A program made the translations under genes and the position numbers. Below the pieces are notes generated by a model, which was not told the DNA's origin, ran no database searches, and saw only the letters and a list, made by a program, of their open reading frames with translations. 64,000 nucleotides of DNA from Hymenobacter lapidarius (GTDB lineage Bacteria > Bacteroidota > Bacteroidia > Cytophagales > Hymenobacteraceae). The DNA is taken from positions 124,001-188,000 of the forward strand of contig NZ_MDZB01000098.1 in NCBI RefSeq assembly GCF_001816145.1, in the 5' to 3' direction. Below are positions 17,130 through 25,989 of the stretch, piece after piece; position 1 is the first letter of the stretch, and each line of letters starts with the position of its first letter.

Positions 17130-18382
17130 AACCCCGGATGGCTACGATAACCTGGCGGGCCGCAATGGTGACGCTGGCGGTGGCGGGGCTGTGGCAGCCC
17201 CGCGTGGCGCTGGCCCAAACCAGCCAGTGGGTAGCCGTGTGCCCCACCCGCGCCATGCGGGCCCTGGAAGTGCAGGCGTTCGTAGCCGAGGATTTCCTGA
17301 CCGGCGCCGGCCAGCTGCCCGCCCAAAACCTGCAACCGGAACAGCCCACCGAGCAGGAAGAGGCCACGCTGCAAGTGGAGCAGCGCCGCCGCGTGAGCCG
17401 CAGCTACGCGGTGCCCAAAAGCGGCCGGGCCTTCTCGCTGCACACGCGCTACGGCCGCGTGCAGGTAAACCCCTGGAATAAGAAAGAAATAAAGGTGGAA
17501 GCCGAGCTGGTGGCCCGCTCCGAATCCGAAGCCGGGGCCCGGCAGGTGCTGGACGCGCTGGGTGTGCAGTGGCTCGACTACGATGCCAAAACCGGCGGCG
17601 TGGCCGTGAGTACGCTGTTTGGCCCCGCGCTGCGCGGCCGGGCCGGTGGCTGCCGCTACGAAGTGAACTACACCGTGTGGCTGCCGCGTACCACGGCCCT
17701 GGCCCTGTACAATAGCTTCGGAGAAATTGCCATCAACGGCGACCTGAGCGGGCCCACCGAACTGGCGGTGGAATACGGCACCCTGCGCACCGGGCGTCTC
17801 GAAGGGCCGCAGAACCTGGTGCGCATTGGCAACGGCAACTGCACCATTGCCTTCGCGGGCCAAGCCAGCATCGACGCCAGCTACGCCCGGCTGCGGCTGG
17901 ACCAGGGGACTACGCTGGTGCTGCGCAACAACCATTCCGACGTTGACATTGGGACGGTGGAGGACCTCACCATTCACAGCAAGTACGGCGACGTGGCCCT
18001 GGGCACCGTGCGCAACCTGCGCGGCTCCTCGGGCTATTCGCGCTTCACGGTGGACAAACTCGACCAGGGCCTGGACATGGCCCTGCGCTACTGCCCCGAC
18101 TTTGTGGTGCGTGACATGGGCCCCAACTTCCGGCAGGTGAACCTGGACGGCGGCTACAGCTCCATCCGGCTGGGCTTTGCCGAGTCGCCGAGCTTTCGCT
18201 TCGATGTGAGCACCGAGCAGGGCCAGCTGTTGGTGGATAAAGACATGGTGCGGGTGCTCTCGCAGGAAAACGGCCCGCTCACCAGCGACGTGCTGGGCAC
18301 TTTTGGCAGTAGCATCCCGAGCCGTAACGCTGGCAACGTGAACATCAAAGTGCGCTACGGCACGGTGCGCTTCAGCAAGTAG
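17126..18382 (+). CDS. Exported DUF4097-like beta-helix protein
   Basis: A 418-residue protein with a signal peptide (MVTLAVAGLWQPRVALAQ, cut near residue 31). The body has repeated short strands such as IHSKYGDVALGTVRNLRGSSGYSRFTVDKL and NSFGEIAINGDLSGPTELAVEYGTLRTG, typical of adhesin-like DUF4097 beta-helix proteins. It shares the ATGA overlap with the anti-sigma-like gene. Sigma factor, anti-sigma-like protein and DUF4097-type protein recur as a cluster in Bacteroidota, often in envelope stress signalling. That role is inferred here from the neighbours. Confidence 0.7.
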   Translation: MKPRMATITWRAAMVTLAVAGLWQPRVALAQTSQWVAVCPTRAMRALEVQAFVAEDFLTGAGQLPAQNLQPEQPTEQEEATLQVEQRRRVSRSYAVPKSGRAFSLHTRYGRVQVNPWNKKEIKVEAELVARSESEAGARQVLDALGVQWLDYDAKTGGVAVSTLFGPALRGRAGGCRYEVNYTVWLPRTTALALYNSFGEIAINGDLSGPTELAVEYGTLRTGRLEGPQNLVRIGNGNCTIAFAGQASIDASYARLRLDQGTTLVLRNNHSDVDIGTVEDLTIHSKYGDVALGTVRNLRGSSGYSRFTVDKLDQGLDMALRYCPDFVVRDMGPNFRQVNLDGGYSSIRLGFAESPSFRFDVSTEQGQLLVDKDMVRVLSQENGPLTSDVLGTFGSSIPSRNAGNVNIKVRYGTVRFSK

Positions 18383-18454
18383 GCGCGGGGTTTTTAGGGA
18401 GTACAGCGGGGATGTCGTGCTGCGCCGCGCCGCCGCGTGCCGTTCTTTGGGGTA

Positions 18455-19006
18455 ATGTCAATGCTGCGCTTCTTTCTCCTTGTGGTGCTGGCTGGTCCGG
18501 CAGTTGCCCAAAAAAATCCTGCCGTGCCTGCTGCTCCGTCATCCCCATTAAAAACCTACGCCCTGCGCCTGCGGCCCGGCGATGATTTGCGCCAGCAGCT
18601 CACGGCCTTTGTGCAGGCCCAGCACATGCGGGCCGGGGCCGTGCTCACCTGCGTGGGCAGTCTCACCGTGGCCACGCTGCGGCTGGCCAACCAGGACGGG
18701 CCCACCGAGTACCGGGGCCATTTTGAGATTGTGTCCCTGGTCGGCACGCTGTCCACCAACGGCTCGCACCTGCACTTGTCGGTGGCCGACAGCACGGGCC
18801 GGACCATTGGCGGGCATTTGCTCGACGGCTGCCGCGTGTACACCACCGCCGAGATTGTGCTCGGCGAATTACCGGCTTTAGAATTCCGCCGCGAACCTGA
18901 CCCCACTTTTGGGTATCAGGAACTGGTGATTTACCCCGCGCCAGCCCCGGCACTGCCTCAGCCGAAGGCGCCATCAAAAAAGGGCATCAGCAGGCCAAAG
19001 AAATAA
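18455..19006 (+). CDS. Exported PPC (DUF296) domain protein
   Basis: A 183-residue protein. The first 20 residues (MSMLRFFLLVVLAGPAVAQ) form a signal peptide. The rest is a PPC/DUF296 domain: LRLRPGDDLRQQLTAFVQAQHMRAGAVLTCVGS, then GHFEIVSLVGTLSTNGSHLHLSVADSTGRTIGGHLLDGCRVYTTAEIVL. The HLHLS and GGHL residues that bind metal in the family are present. The domain is usually cytoplasmic or DNA-associated, so export is unusual. A basic tail (PKAPSKKGISRPKK) ends the protein. The ATG at 18455 is chosen because a -7-like TTCTTTG ends five bases before it. Confidence 0.8.
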   Translation: MSMLRFFLLVVLAGPAVAQKNPAVPAAPSSPLKTYALRLRPGDDLRQQLTAFVQAQHMRAGAVLTCVGSLTVATLRLANQDGPTEYRGHFEIVSLVGTLSTNGSHLHLSVADSTGRTIGGHLLDGCRVYTTAEIVLGELPALEFRREPDPTFGYQELVIYPAPAPALPQPKAPSKKGISRPKK

Positions 19007-19050
19007 AGGCGCTGATAGGCGGCCTGCGGCACGGCCAGTCGTAGTGGATG

Positions 19051-19082
19051 TTTGCCACTCGCAGTGCTACCAGCTACCTTCG
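19051..19082 (+). promoter_or_regulatory. Complete -33/-7 promoter abutting a start codon
   Basis: TTTG at 19051-19054, a 20-base spacer and TACCTTCG at 19075-19082 match the Bacteroidota housekeeping promoter with one change in the -7 box. CCCC and then the ATG at 19087 follow directly. The predicted mRNA would have no leader or only a few bases. Confidence 0.55.
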
Positions 19083-19086
19083 CCCC

Positions 19087-19584
19087 ATGCCCGCCCTCAC
19101 CGACACGCCCCAAGCGGCGGCCTTTCGCCGCCAGGTGCTCAGCCCCACGAAGCTGCGGCTGTTTATGCTGCAAAAGCTGCCCATGGCCTGGCTGGCGGGG
19201 CTGCGCCTCGTTGGCCTCACGCCCGAAGAGGCCACGGTTACGGTGCGCTTCAAGTACCTCACCCAAAACCCGTTTCGCAGCATCTATTTTGCCTGCCTGG
19301 CCATGGCGGCCGAGCTGGCCAGCGGCATTCAGGCCATGATGCACGTGCAGGCCGGCAGCCCGGTGTCGATGCTTGTGACAAAGATGGAGGCCGATTTTGC
19401 CAAGAAAGCAGTAGGAGTCATTGCCTTCAACTCGCCCAACGGGCCCGACATCGCCCAGGCCATAGCCGAGAGCCGCGCCACCGGCGAGGGCCGCACCGTA
19501 GTGTGCACCAGCACCGGCGTAGACGAGGCCGGCGACGTGGTAGCGGTATTCCGCATCACCTGGTCGTTTCGCGCTAAGAAGTAA
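19087..19584 (+). CDS. DUF4442 hotdog-fold protein
   Basis: A 165-residue protein of the PaaI-like DUF4442 group, a hotdog fold related to acyl-CoA thioesterases. Characteristic are the FKYLTQNPFRSIYFACLAMAAELASG core helix and FRITWSFRAKK at the end. An in-frame start at 19048 exists, but the promoter at 19051-19082 places the real start at 19087. The substrate is unknown. Confidence 0.75.
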   Translation: MPALTDTPQAAAFRRQVLSPTKLRLFMLQKLPMAWLAGLRLVGLTPEEATVTVRFKYLTQNPFRSIYFACLAMAAELASGIQAMMHVQAGSPVSMLVTKMEADFAKKAVGVIAFNSPNGPDIAQAIAESRATGEGRTVVCTSTGVDEAGDVVAVFRITWSFRAKK

Positions 19585-19655
19585 ATGCCCACCCCGTTTA
19601 CAAGGGCGTAGCGGCCGGCTTGCGGGCACTAGGCACGTGGGGCCTTCGGCTGGCA

Positions 19656-19663
19656 TACCTTCG
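19656..19663 (+). promoter_or_regulatory. -7-like element abutting the amidase start
   Basis: TACCTTCG is followed by CAGC and the ATG at 19668, the same spacing as at 7021 and 19087. No -33 box is visible, so the evidence is the repeated spacing. Confidence 0.35.
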
Positions 19664-19667
19664 CAGC

Positions 19668-21254
19668 ATGACAATTCTTGTCCGGTTCTCGTGCTGTGTG
19701 CTGCTGGCTATTGGCGTGTTATTCTGTGGTGGCTGCAGCTCTGCTGAGCGCCAACAGCGCGCCAAAAATCCTGCTTTTGAGGTGACAGAAGCCTCTATTG
19801 AGGACGTGCAGGGGGCGCTGCAGCGCGGTGACTGCACCTGCGAGCAAGTGGTGGGCGCCTACCTGGCCCGCATCGCGGCCTACGACCAGCCCACCACGCT
19901 CAATTCCATTGTCATCACTAACCCGGAGGCCCTCGAAACGGCCCGGCAGCTGGACGCCGAGTACAAGCGCACCGGCACCATGCGGCCCCTGCACTGCATC
20001 CCGGTGATTGTGAAGGACAACTACAACACCGCCGGCCTGCAAACCACCGCAGGCTCGCTGGCGCTAAAAGGCTTTGCGCCCACCACCGATGCCTCGATGG
20101 TGAAGGTCCTGAAAGCGGCGGGGGCCATTGTGCTGGCCAAGTCGAACATGGCCGAATGGGCCTTCAGCCCCATGGTCACTATCAGTTCCATTGCGGGCGA
20201 AACCCGGAATCCCTACAACCTGGCGCATGTACCGGCGGGCTCCAGTGGCGGCACGGCCGCGGCGGTGGCGGCCAGCCTGGGCACCGTAGGGCTGGGCACC
20301 GACACCGGCAATTCCATCCGGGGGCCTTCGTCGCACACCGCGCTGGTTGGTTTTCGGCCCACGTTGGGCTTGCTGAGCCGGGCCGGCATCACGCCGCTGT
20401 ACCTGCGCAACGACACCGGCGGCCCCATGACGCGTACCGTGGCCGACGCCACCCGGCTGCTGGAGGTAATGGCCGGCCCCGACCCGGCCGACCCGCTCAC
20501 GGCCTACAGTGCCGACAAGATTCCGGCCGGTGGCTACCGCCAGTTTCTTGATAAAAACGGCTTGAAAGGCGCCCGGATTGGCGTGTTGGGCACGCTGAGC
20601 GAGCGCAACCCCGACCCGCAGGTGAAAGCCGTATTTGAACAGGCCGTAGCCGACCTACGCAAAGCGGGCGCGGTGGTCGTCGAGGTCGAAATCCCAAATT
20701 TTGACGAAATCAGCAAAGGCCACTGGTGCACCGTTTTCAAGCACGACGTCAATGTCTACCTATCGGATTTGGGCCCCGGGGCTCCCGTAAAAAACATCAA
20801 CCAGGTGCTGGCCTCGGGCAAATACTCGGCCTACATCAAAGAAAACCTGGAGGATGAGTTAGCCAATGGGGTGCTGCCCGGCCAGGCCACCGCGGGCTGT
20901 GGCGAAGCCTATACCGACCCGCGCCGCATTGCCTTCCGCAACGCCGTTACGGCCGTGATGGACCAAAACCAGGTGGGCGCTTTGGTATATCCCACCTGGA
21001 ACAATCCACCCGCCAAAATAGGCGACCTCAAAGGCTACCGGGGCGACAATAGCCAGTTCATCGCGCCGCACACCGGGCAGCCGGCCTTCACTGTGCCCAT
21101 GGGCTACACCTACGATAACCTGCCGGCTGGTTTGCAGTTTCTGGGGCGCTCATTTGATGAGCCGACGCTGATAAAATACGTTTATGCCTATGAGCAGGCT
21201 ACCCGGCATCGCAAGGCGCCCGCGCTGTTTCCGGCGTTGCCGGCTGCGAAGTAG
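19668..21254 (+). CDS. Lipoprotein amidase (amidase signature family)
   Basis: A 528-residue amidase. The signal sequence ends in the lipobox VLFCGGC, so it should be anchored in the periplasm or outer membrane. The Ser-cisSer-Lys triad is present: Lys116 (VIVKDNYN), Ser192 (GSSGG) and Ser216 (GTDTGNSIRGPSS). The spacing of 76 and 24 residues is normal for the family. The C-terminus has FTVPMGYTYDNLPAGLQFLGR. Such enzymes hydrolyse amides or aryl acylamides; the substrate cannot be told. A palindromic repeat follows the stop. Confidence 0.9.
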   Translation: MTILVRFSCCVLLAIGVLFCGGCSSAERQQRAKNPAFEVTEASIEDVQGALQRGDCTCEQVVGAYLARIAAYDQPTTLNSIVITNPEALETARQLDAEYKRTGTMRPLHCIPVIVKDNYNTAGLQTTAGSLALKGFAPTTDASMVKVLKAAGAIVLAKSNMAEWAFSPMVTISSIAGETRNPYNLAHVPAGSSGGTAAAVAASLGTVGLGTDTGNSIRGPSSHTALVGFRPTLGLLSRAGITPLYLRNDTGGPMTRTVADATRLLEVMAGPDPADPLTAYSADKIPAGGYRQFLDKNGLKGARIGVLGTLSERNPDPQVKAVFEQAVADLRKAGAVVVEVEIPNFDEISKGHWCTVFKHDVNVYLSDLGPGAPVKNINQVLASGKYSAYIKENLEDELANGVLPGQATAGCGEAYTDPRRIAFRNAVTAVMDQNQVGALVYPTWNNPPAKIGDLKGYRGDNSQFIAPHTGQPAFTVPMGYTYDNLPAGLQFLGRSFDEPTLIKYVYAYEQATRHRKAPALFPALPAAK

Positions 21255-21280
21255 CCTTAAGGCCACAGTAGCTAAAAGCC

Positions 21281-21369
21281 CGTCATGCTGAGCTTGCCGA
21301 AGCATCTCTACCGCGTAAGTAATCAGACTTACTACAGCGGTAGAGATGCTTCGGCAAGCTCAGCATGAC
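21281..21369. repeat. GTCATGCTGAGC palindromic intergenic repeat, copy 2
   Basis: The left arm starts CGTCATGCTGAGCTTGCCG and the right arm ends CGGCAAGCTCAGCATGAC. The inner GAAGCATCTCTACCGC and its complement are also present. The copy sits between two convergent genes. Confidence 0.85.
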
Positions 21370-21399
21370 CATTTTAATTAGAGCATGTTGAGGCTGCTC

Positions 21400-24300
21400 C
21401 TAAAGGGAGGCTGGGGCCGCCGCTGGTTTAGGTTTGGGCATCGAAATGGCATCCACCGCCTTGTCGCGAATGAGCTTGTTGAGGGCGGGCACGTCCTGCT
21501 CGCGCAACTGCTTCAGGGCACCCAGCTGCTGGTCGATTTGTTCGGTTACTTCCTTTTTGAAGGCTACCAGCTGGTCCGTGGGCGCGTAGTTGCCTTCGCT
21601 GGCCTGGCCCACCAGGTTGGCGAGCTTGTTGTTGAGCCGAATCGGGAAGTTGAGGGGGTCCTGGCCGCTGCGGTTTTTGGTTTGGTAGAGGGCTTCCTCC
21701 ACGGCGGTCATTTTCTTGTCGATGGCATCGGCCGCCTGCACAATTTCGCGATATGCGGCGTCGGCTTTTAGGGGCGTGGTCAGGGCCTTGAGTTGCCCGC
21801 GCATGGTGCGAATGTCGCGTACGGCGTCGTTGGTTTCGGTGAGCTTGTCGCGCACTTCCTGCAGGAAGGCAAACTGGGCCTGCAGCTCCTGCGGCGTGGC
21901 CTTGGCGCGCGGGTCCGGGAGCACCACGACCTCCGTTTCCTGCGGCGTTTCCTTGTTCAGGGTGAGGCGGGCGCGGTAGGTGCCGGGCGTAGCCCTGGGA
22001 CCGTCGGTGCCGCCACCCCACAGGATAATTCCGTCGAACTTGCTGGCTTCGGGGTAGCGCATGTCCCACACAAAGCGGTTCAGGCCCTTCTTCGTAACCA
22101 GTTTATCCTTGTCGGCGCCGGGCGCGGGCTTTTTGTCTTTTTCAACGGCTTTCGCCTTGTTGGTAAACGCGCGAATCAGCTTGCCGTTGGAGTCGAGGAT
22201 TTCCAGCTTCAGGGTGCTGGTGGTGTCCAGTTTCTGGGCCAGGTAGTAGTGCAGCATCACGCCGCCGGGGTGGTTCTGGCCGGCCGTTTTGGGCACGGTG
22301 GGGCCGCCGGCGCCCTCCAGGCGGTAGCTGGCCAGGGGCTTGAACAGGTGCACTTTGCTGGCGGCCACGGCGGGCGTGAGCTGGTGTAGGGGCGTAAGGT
22401 CGTCAATCAGCCAGAAGCCGCGGCCCTGGGTGGCGGCAATGAGGTTGTCGTTTTTCAGGGTGAGGTCGGTGATGGGCACCTGGGGCAGGTTCAGCTGAAA
22501 CGGCTGCCAGCTGGCGCCGTCGTTGAACGACGTGTACATGCCGTACTCGGTGCCAGCGTAGAGCAGGCCGGCGCGCTTGGGGTCGGCGCGCACCACGCGG
22601 GTGAAGTGCGTGGCCGGAATGCCGGCCGAGATGCTCGTCCAGGTGCGGCCGTAGTCGGTGGTGCGGTAGAGGTAGGGGCGGAAATCGCCGGATTTGTAGC
22701 GCGTGGCGGCAATGTAGGCCGTGCCCTTGGCAGTGGGGTGGGCTTCGATGCTGTTGATTTGGCTCCACTCGGGCAGGTCCTTGGGCGTCACTTTCGTCCA
22801 GGTTTTGCCCTCGTCGCGCGTCACCTGCACCAGTCCGTCGTCCGAGCCCGTCCAGATAACGCCCGCCTCAACCGGCGACTCGGTGATGGCGAACACGGTG
22901 CCGTAGTACTCCACGCTGGTGTTGTCCTGGGTGAGCGGCCCGCCCGACGAGCCCAGGGTTTTGGGGTCGTTGCGGGTCAGGTCGGGGCTGATGGTGGCCC
23001 ACGACTGGCCTTCGTTGGTGCTCACGTGCAGGTGGTTTGAGCCGGCGTAGAGCTTCTTGGGGTTGTGGGGCGAAAACAGGATGGGGTAGTTCCACTGGAA
23101 GCGGTACTTCGAGTCGATGGCGCCGTGGCCCATGGGGTTGTCGGGCCACACGTTGATGCTGCGGGTCTGGTCGGTGCTGTGGTCTACGCGGGTGAGCAGG
23201 CCGCCGTAGCTGCCGCCGTACACAATGTCGGGATTGGTGGGGTCCACGGCCAGGTGGGCGCTTTCCGAGCCGGCCGTGGTTTCCCAGTCCCGCTCGCCAA
23301 TAGTATTGCCGCTGCTGCGGTGCAGGATGCGCACGGTGGAATTGTCCTGCTGCGCACCATAGATGCGGTAGGGGAAGTGGTTGTCGGTCACCACGCGGTA
23401 GAACTGGGCGGTAGGCTGGTTGAAATAGGTAGTCCAGTTCAGGCCGCCGTCGCTACTGATTTGGGCGCCGCCGTCGTCGGCAATAATCATGCGGCTGGTG
23501 TTCTCGGGCGCAATCCACAGGTCGTGGTGGTCGCCGTGCGGGGCGTTGCGGGACTCAAAGGTGGTGCCGCCATCCTTGCTTTTGTGGTACGACACGTTCA
23601 TCACGTACACCACGTCCTCGTCCTTGGGGTCGGCGTAGATGCGGGTGTAGTACCAGGCCCGCTGGCGCAGGCTGCGGTCTTCGTTGGTTTTTTTGAAGGT
23701 CAGGCCGCCGTCGTCGGAGCGGAACACGCCGCCGTTTTCGGCTTCCAGCAGCACCCACATCCGGTTGGAGTTCACGGGCGAAACCGTGACCGCCCCAATG
23801 CCCAGTGTGCCCTTGGGCAGGCCTTCGCGGCGGGAAATGTCCTGCCAGGTATCACCGCCGTCGCTGCTTTTCCACAGCCCCGAGCCCGGCCCGCCCGACG
23901 AGAAGCCGTAGGGCGTACGGCGCACATTCCAGGTGGTGGCAAAGAGGATGCGCGGGTTGGTGGGGTCAAAGGTCAGGTCCACGGCCCCGGCGTCTTTATT
24001 GGCAAACAGCACCCGTTCCCAGTTCTTGCCGCCGTCCTTGCTGCGGTACACGCCGCGCATTTCGCTGGGCTGGTAGAGGTCGCCCATGGCGGCTACGTAC
24101 ACCAGGTCCGGGTTTTTGGGGTGAATGCGGATGCGCCCGATGTGGCGCGAATCCTTCAGGCCCACGTTCTGCCAGCTCTTGCCGGCATCGGTTGATTTCC
24201 ACACCCCGAAGCCCGACGACACGTTGCCGCGCACCGTTTTTTCGCCCTGGCCCACGTAGAGCACGTTGGGGTCGGCCTCGCTCACGGCCACCGCCCCAAT

Positions 24301-24627
24301 GGAGCCGCCGAAGTACTTGTCCGAGATGTTTTCCCAGGTGCCGCCGCCATCTTTGGTGCGCCACACGCCGCCGCCCGTGGCCCCCATGTAGTAGAGGTTG
24401 GGCTGGCCGGGCACGCCCGTTACGGTGCAGGAGCGCCCGCCCCGGTACGGCCCAATGGAGCGCCACGTCAGCCCGTTGTATAGCGCCGAATCAAACACGG
24501 CCACGGTGCCTTTGGCCGGTTTGCTCTTGCTCTTGGTTTTCGATTGCCCGAAGCTGCCCGATGCCACAGTGAGCACCAGAAGCAGCGCAAGGAAGCCGGT
24601 TTTGAGGGAGGTGTAGGAGTGAGGCAT
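21400..24627 (-). CDS. Exported sortilin/VPS10-type beta-propeller protein
   Basis: A 1075-residue protein with a signal peptide (TGFLALLLVLTVASGSFGQ). The N-terminal 700 residues carry many BNR/Asp-box repeats of the form S.DGG.TW (for example KDGGGTWENIS and STDAGKSWQNVG), which build a ten-bladed VPS10/sortilin-like propeller. After a linker comes a beta domain (LGGG-like RFVWDMRYPEASKFDG), then a helical C-terminus with long charged helices (VRDIRTMRGQLKALTTPLKADAAYRE). It is often annotated as a glycosyl hydrolase, but no catalytic residues can be assigned. The start at 24627 (MPHSYTSL) gives a proper signal peptide. Confidence 0.82.
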   Translation of the reverse strand: MPHSYTSLKTGFLALLLVLTVASGSFGQSKTKSKSKPAKGTVAVFDSALYNGLTWRSIGPYRGGRSCTVTGVPGQPNLYYMGATGGGVWRTKDGGGTWENISDKYFGGSIGAVAVSEADPNVLYVGQGEKTVRGNVSSGFGVWKSTDAGKSWQNVGLKDSRHIGRIRIHPKNPDLVYVAAMGDLYQPSEMRGVYRSKDGGKNWERVLFANKDAGAVDLTFDPTNPRILFATTWNVRRTPYGFSSGGPGSGLWKSSDGGDTWQDISRREGLPKGTLGIGAVTVSPVNSNRMWVLLEAENGGVFRSDDGGLTFKKTNEDRSLRQRAWYYTRIYADPKDEDVVYVMNVSYHKSKDGGTTFESRNAPHGDHHDLWIAPENTSRMIIADDGGAQISSDGGLNWTTYFNQPTAQFYRVVTDNHFPYRIYGAQQDNSTVRILHRSSGNTIGERDWETTAGSESAHLAVDPTNPDIVYGGSYGGLLTRVDHSTDQTRSINVWPDNPMGHGAIDSKYRFQWNYPILFSPHNPKKLYAGSNHLHVSTNEGQSWATISPDLTRNDPKTLGSSGGPLTQDNTSVEYYGTVFAITESPVEAGVIWTGSDDGLVQVTRDEGKTWTKVTPKDLPEWSQINSIEAHPTAKGTAYIAATRYKSGDFRPYLYRTTDYGRTWTSISAGIPATHFTRVVRADPKRAGLLYAGTEYGMYTSFNDGASWQPFQLNLPQVPITDLTLKNDNLIAATQGRGFWLIDDLTPLHQLTPAVAASKVHLFKPLASYRLEGAGGPTVPKTAGQNHPGGVMLHYYLAQKLDTTSTLKLEILDSNGKLIRAFTNKAKAVEKDKKPAPGADKDKLVTKKGLNRFVWDMRYPEASKFDGIILWGGGTDGPRATPGTYRARLTLNKETPQETEVVVLPDPRAKATPQELQAQFAFLQEVRDKLTETNDAVRDIRTMRGQLKALTTPLKADAAYREIVQAADAIDKKMTAVEEALYQTKNRSGQDPLNFPIRLNNKLANLVGQASEGNYAPTDQLVAFKKEVTEQIDQQLGALKQLREQDVPALNKLIRDKAVDAISMPKPKPAAAPASL

Positions 24628-24658
24628 AGGAATGGACAAAAAAGAACAATTAAAAAAA

Positions 24659-24757
24659 AACGTCATGCTGAGCCTGCCGAAGCATCTCTACCGCAGTAGT
24701 AATCAATGCTGATTCAACGAAGTGGTAGAGATGCTTCGGCAAGCTCAGCATGACGTT
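24659..24757. repeat. GTCATGCTGAGC palindromic intergenic repeat, copy 3
   Basis: Arms are AACGTCATGCTGAGCCTGCCG and its complement ending in CAGCATGACGTT. It lies about 30 bases upstream of the VPS10-type gene start and downstream of the alpha/beta hydrolase gene, both on the minus strand. Confidence 0.85.
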
Positions 24758-24788
24758 CCAAATGATTTTTATTGGGTAAAATAGCCGC

Positions 24789-25876
24789 TCACTTAATCTC
24801 CGTCCGCGCCAGGAATTCCAGCAGGTACTCGCCCCAAATGGCGGGGTTGGAGTGGGTGCCGTGGCCGGTGGTAAGGTCCGTGATGGGCAGCAGGATGTAG
24901 CGGCCCTTCGGCACCTTTTTAATTTCGGTTTCCATAATGCCCAGCTCGGGCGGGTTCACCTGGTCGTCGGCCGAATTGATGGCGAGCAGGGGCGCCTTGA
25001 TGGCGGCCAGGTACGGGGCAGGATTGTAGGTGCGGGAGGCGTCGAACTGGTAAATGAAGTCGTTGGCATCGAGCGAGCCCAGAAAGCGGGCCTGGGTCTT
25101 GGCCAAAGCGGCTTCGGCCAGCTCGCGGGTGGGGGCCTGCTTCTGCATCTGCTTGGGGCTGCTGGTCATGAACAGCAGCGAGGAGATGGCGCCTGTGAGG
25201 CCGGTCTGGGGCTGGGTGGTGTAGGCGCGCCCTGCCAGGCGGGGTCCATCTTTATCAGGTCGATGGCCATTTTGCGCAACATGCGGTTGCGGCCGGCTAT
25301 TTCCACCGGCAGGCTGGCCAGCGGCATCAGGGCGTCCATGAAATCGGGGTATTTGTAGCCCCACATCCAGGTTTCCATGCCGCCCATGGAAGTGCCCATC
25401 ACCAGGCGGGCGTGGGCCACGTTCAGCTTTTCGGTGAGCAGGCGGTAGTTGGCCACCACCATGTCGTCGTACGTGTATTTCGGGAATTGCATGCGCAGGC
25501 CGTTGCTGGGCTTGCTCGACTTGCCGTGGCCGATGGCATCGGGCAGGATGAGGTAGTACTTAGCCGCGTCGAGCAGCTGCCCGGGCCCGAAGAGGCGGCT
25601 GGCAAACAGCTCGCTCAGAAAAGCCTGCCCGCTGCCCGTGGTGCCGTGCATGATGAGTACTGCGTTCACCACTTTGCCCGCTTTGTCCTTGCGGGGCTGG
25701 CCCACGGTGGTGTAATGCAGGTTGAGGGCCGGCAGCGTCTCGCCGCTCTCAAACCGAAACTGCGGCAAGCTGAAGTCGCCCTCTACCGGGGTGGGGTAGC
25801 GCGACTGGGCCTGCCCCACCGCGGGTAGCAGCAGCCAGCCCCACAGTAGGAACAGCAAGGGTCGAATAGTAGCCAT
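24789..25876 (-). pseudogene. Exported alpha/beta hydrolase (MetX-like), interrupted by one frameshift
   Basis: The intact protein would be about 362 residues with a signal peptide (LLFLLWGWLLLPAVGQAQ). It resembles homoserine acetyltransferase-like alpha/beta hydrolases: VLIMHGTTGSGQ, PDAIGHGKSS and the nucleophile elbow VMGTSMGGMETW. The second part carries the acid in NSADDQVNPPELG and the histidine in GHGTHSNPAIW. The two parts are in different frames. Adding one C at about 25225-25232 restores WQGRAYTTQPQTGL. The start at 25876 (MATIRPLLF) begins the signal peptide. All catalytic residues are otherwise intact, so the break is recent or a sequence error. Confidence 0.82.
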
Positions 25877-25989
25877 GAGGAGAAAACAAAGCGTCAAAAA
25901 AAGAAAGCAGCCCCGCCTGCGCGGAACTGCCTCCAAATGACGCCCATAAAAACCACAATTCCATACCCAGCCCCCATGGGGTACGCGGG

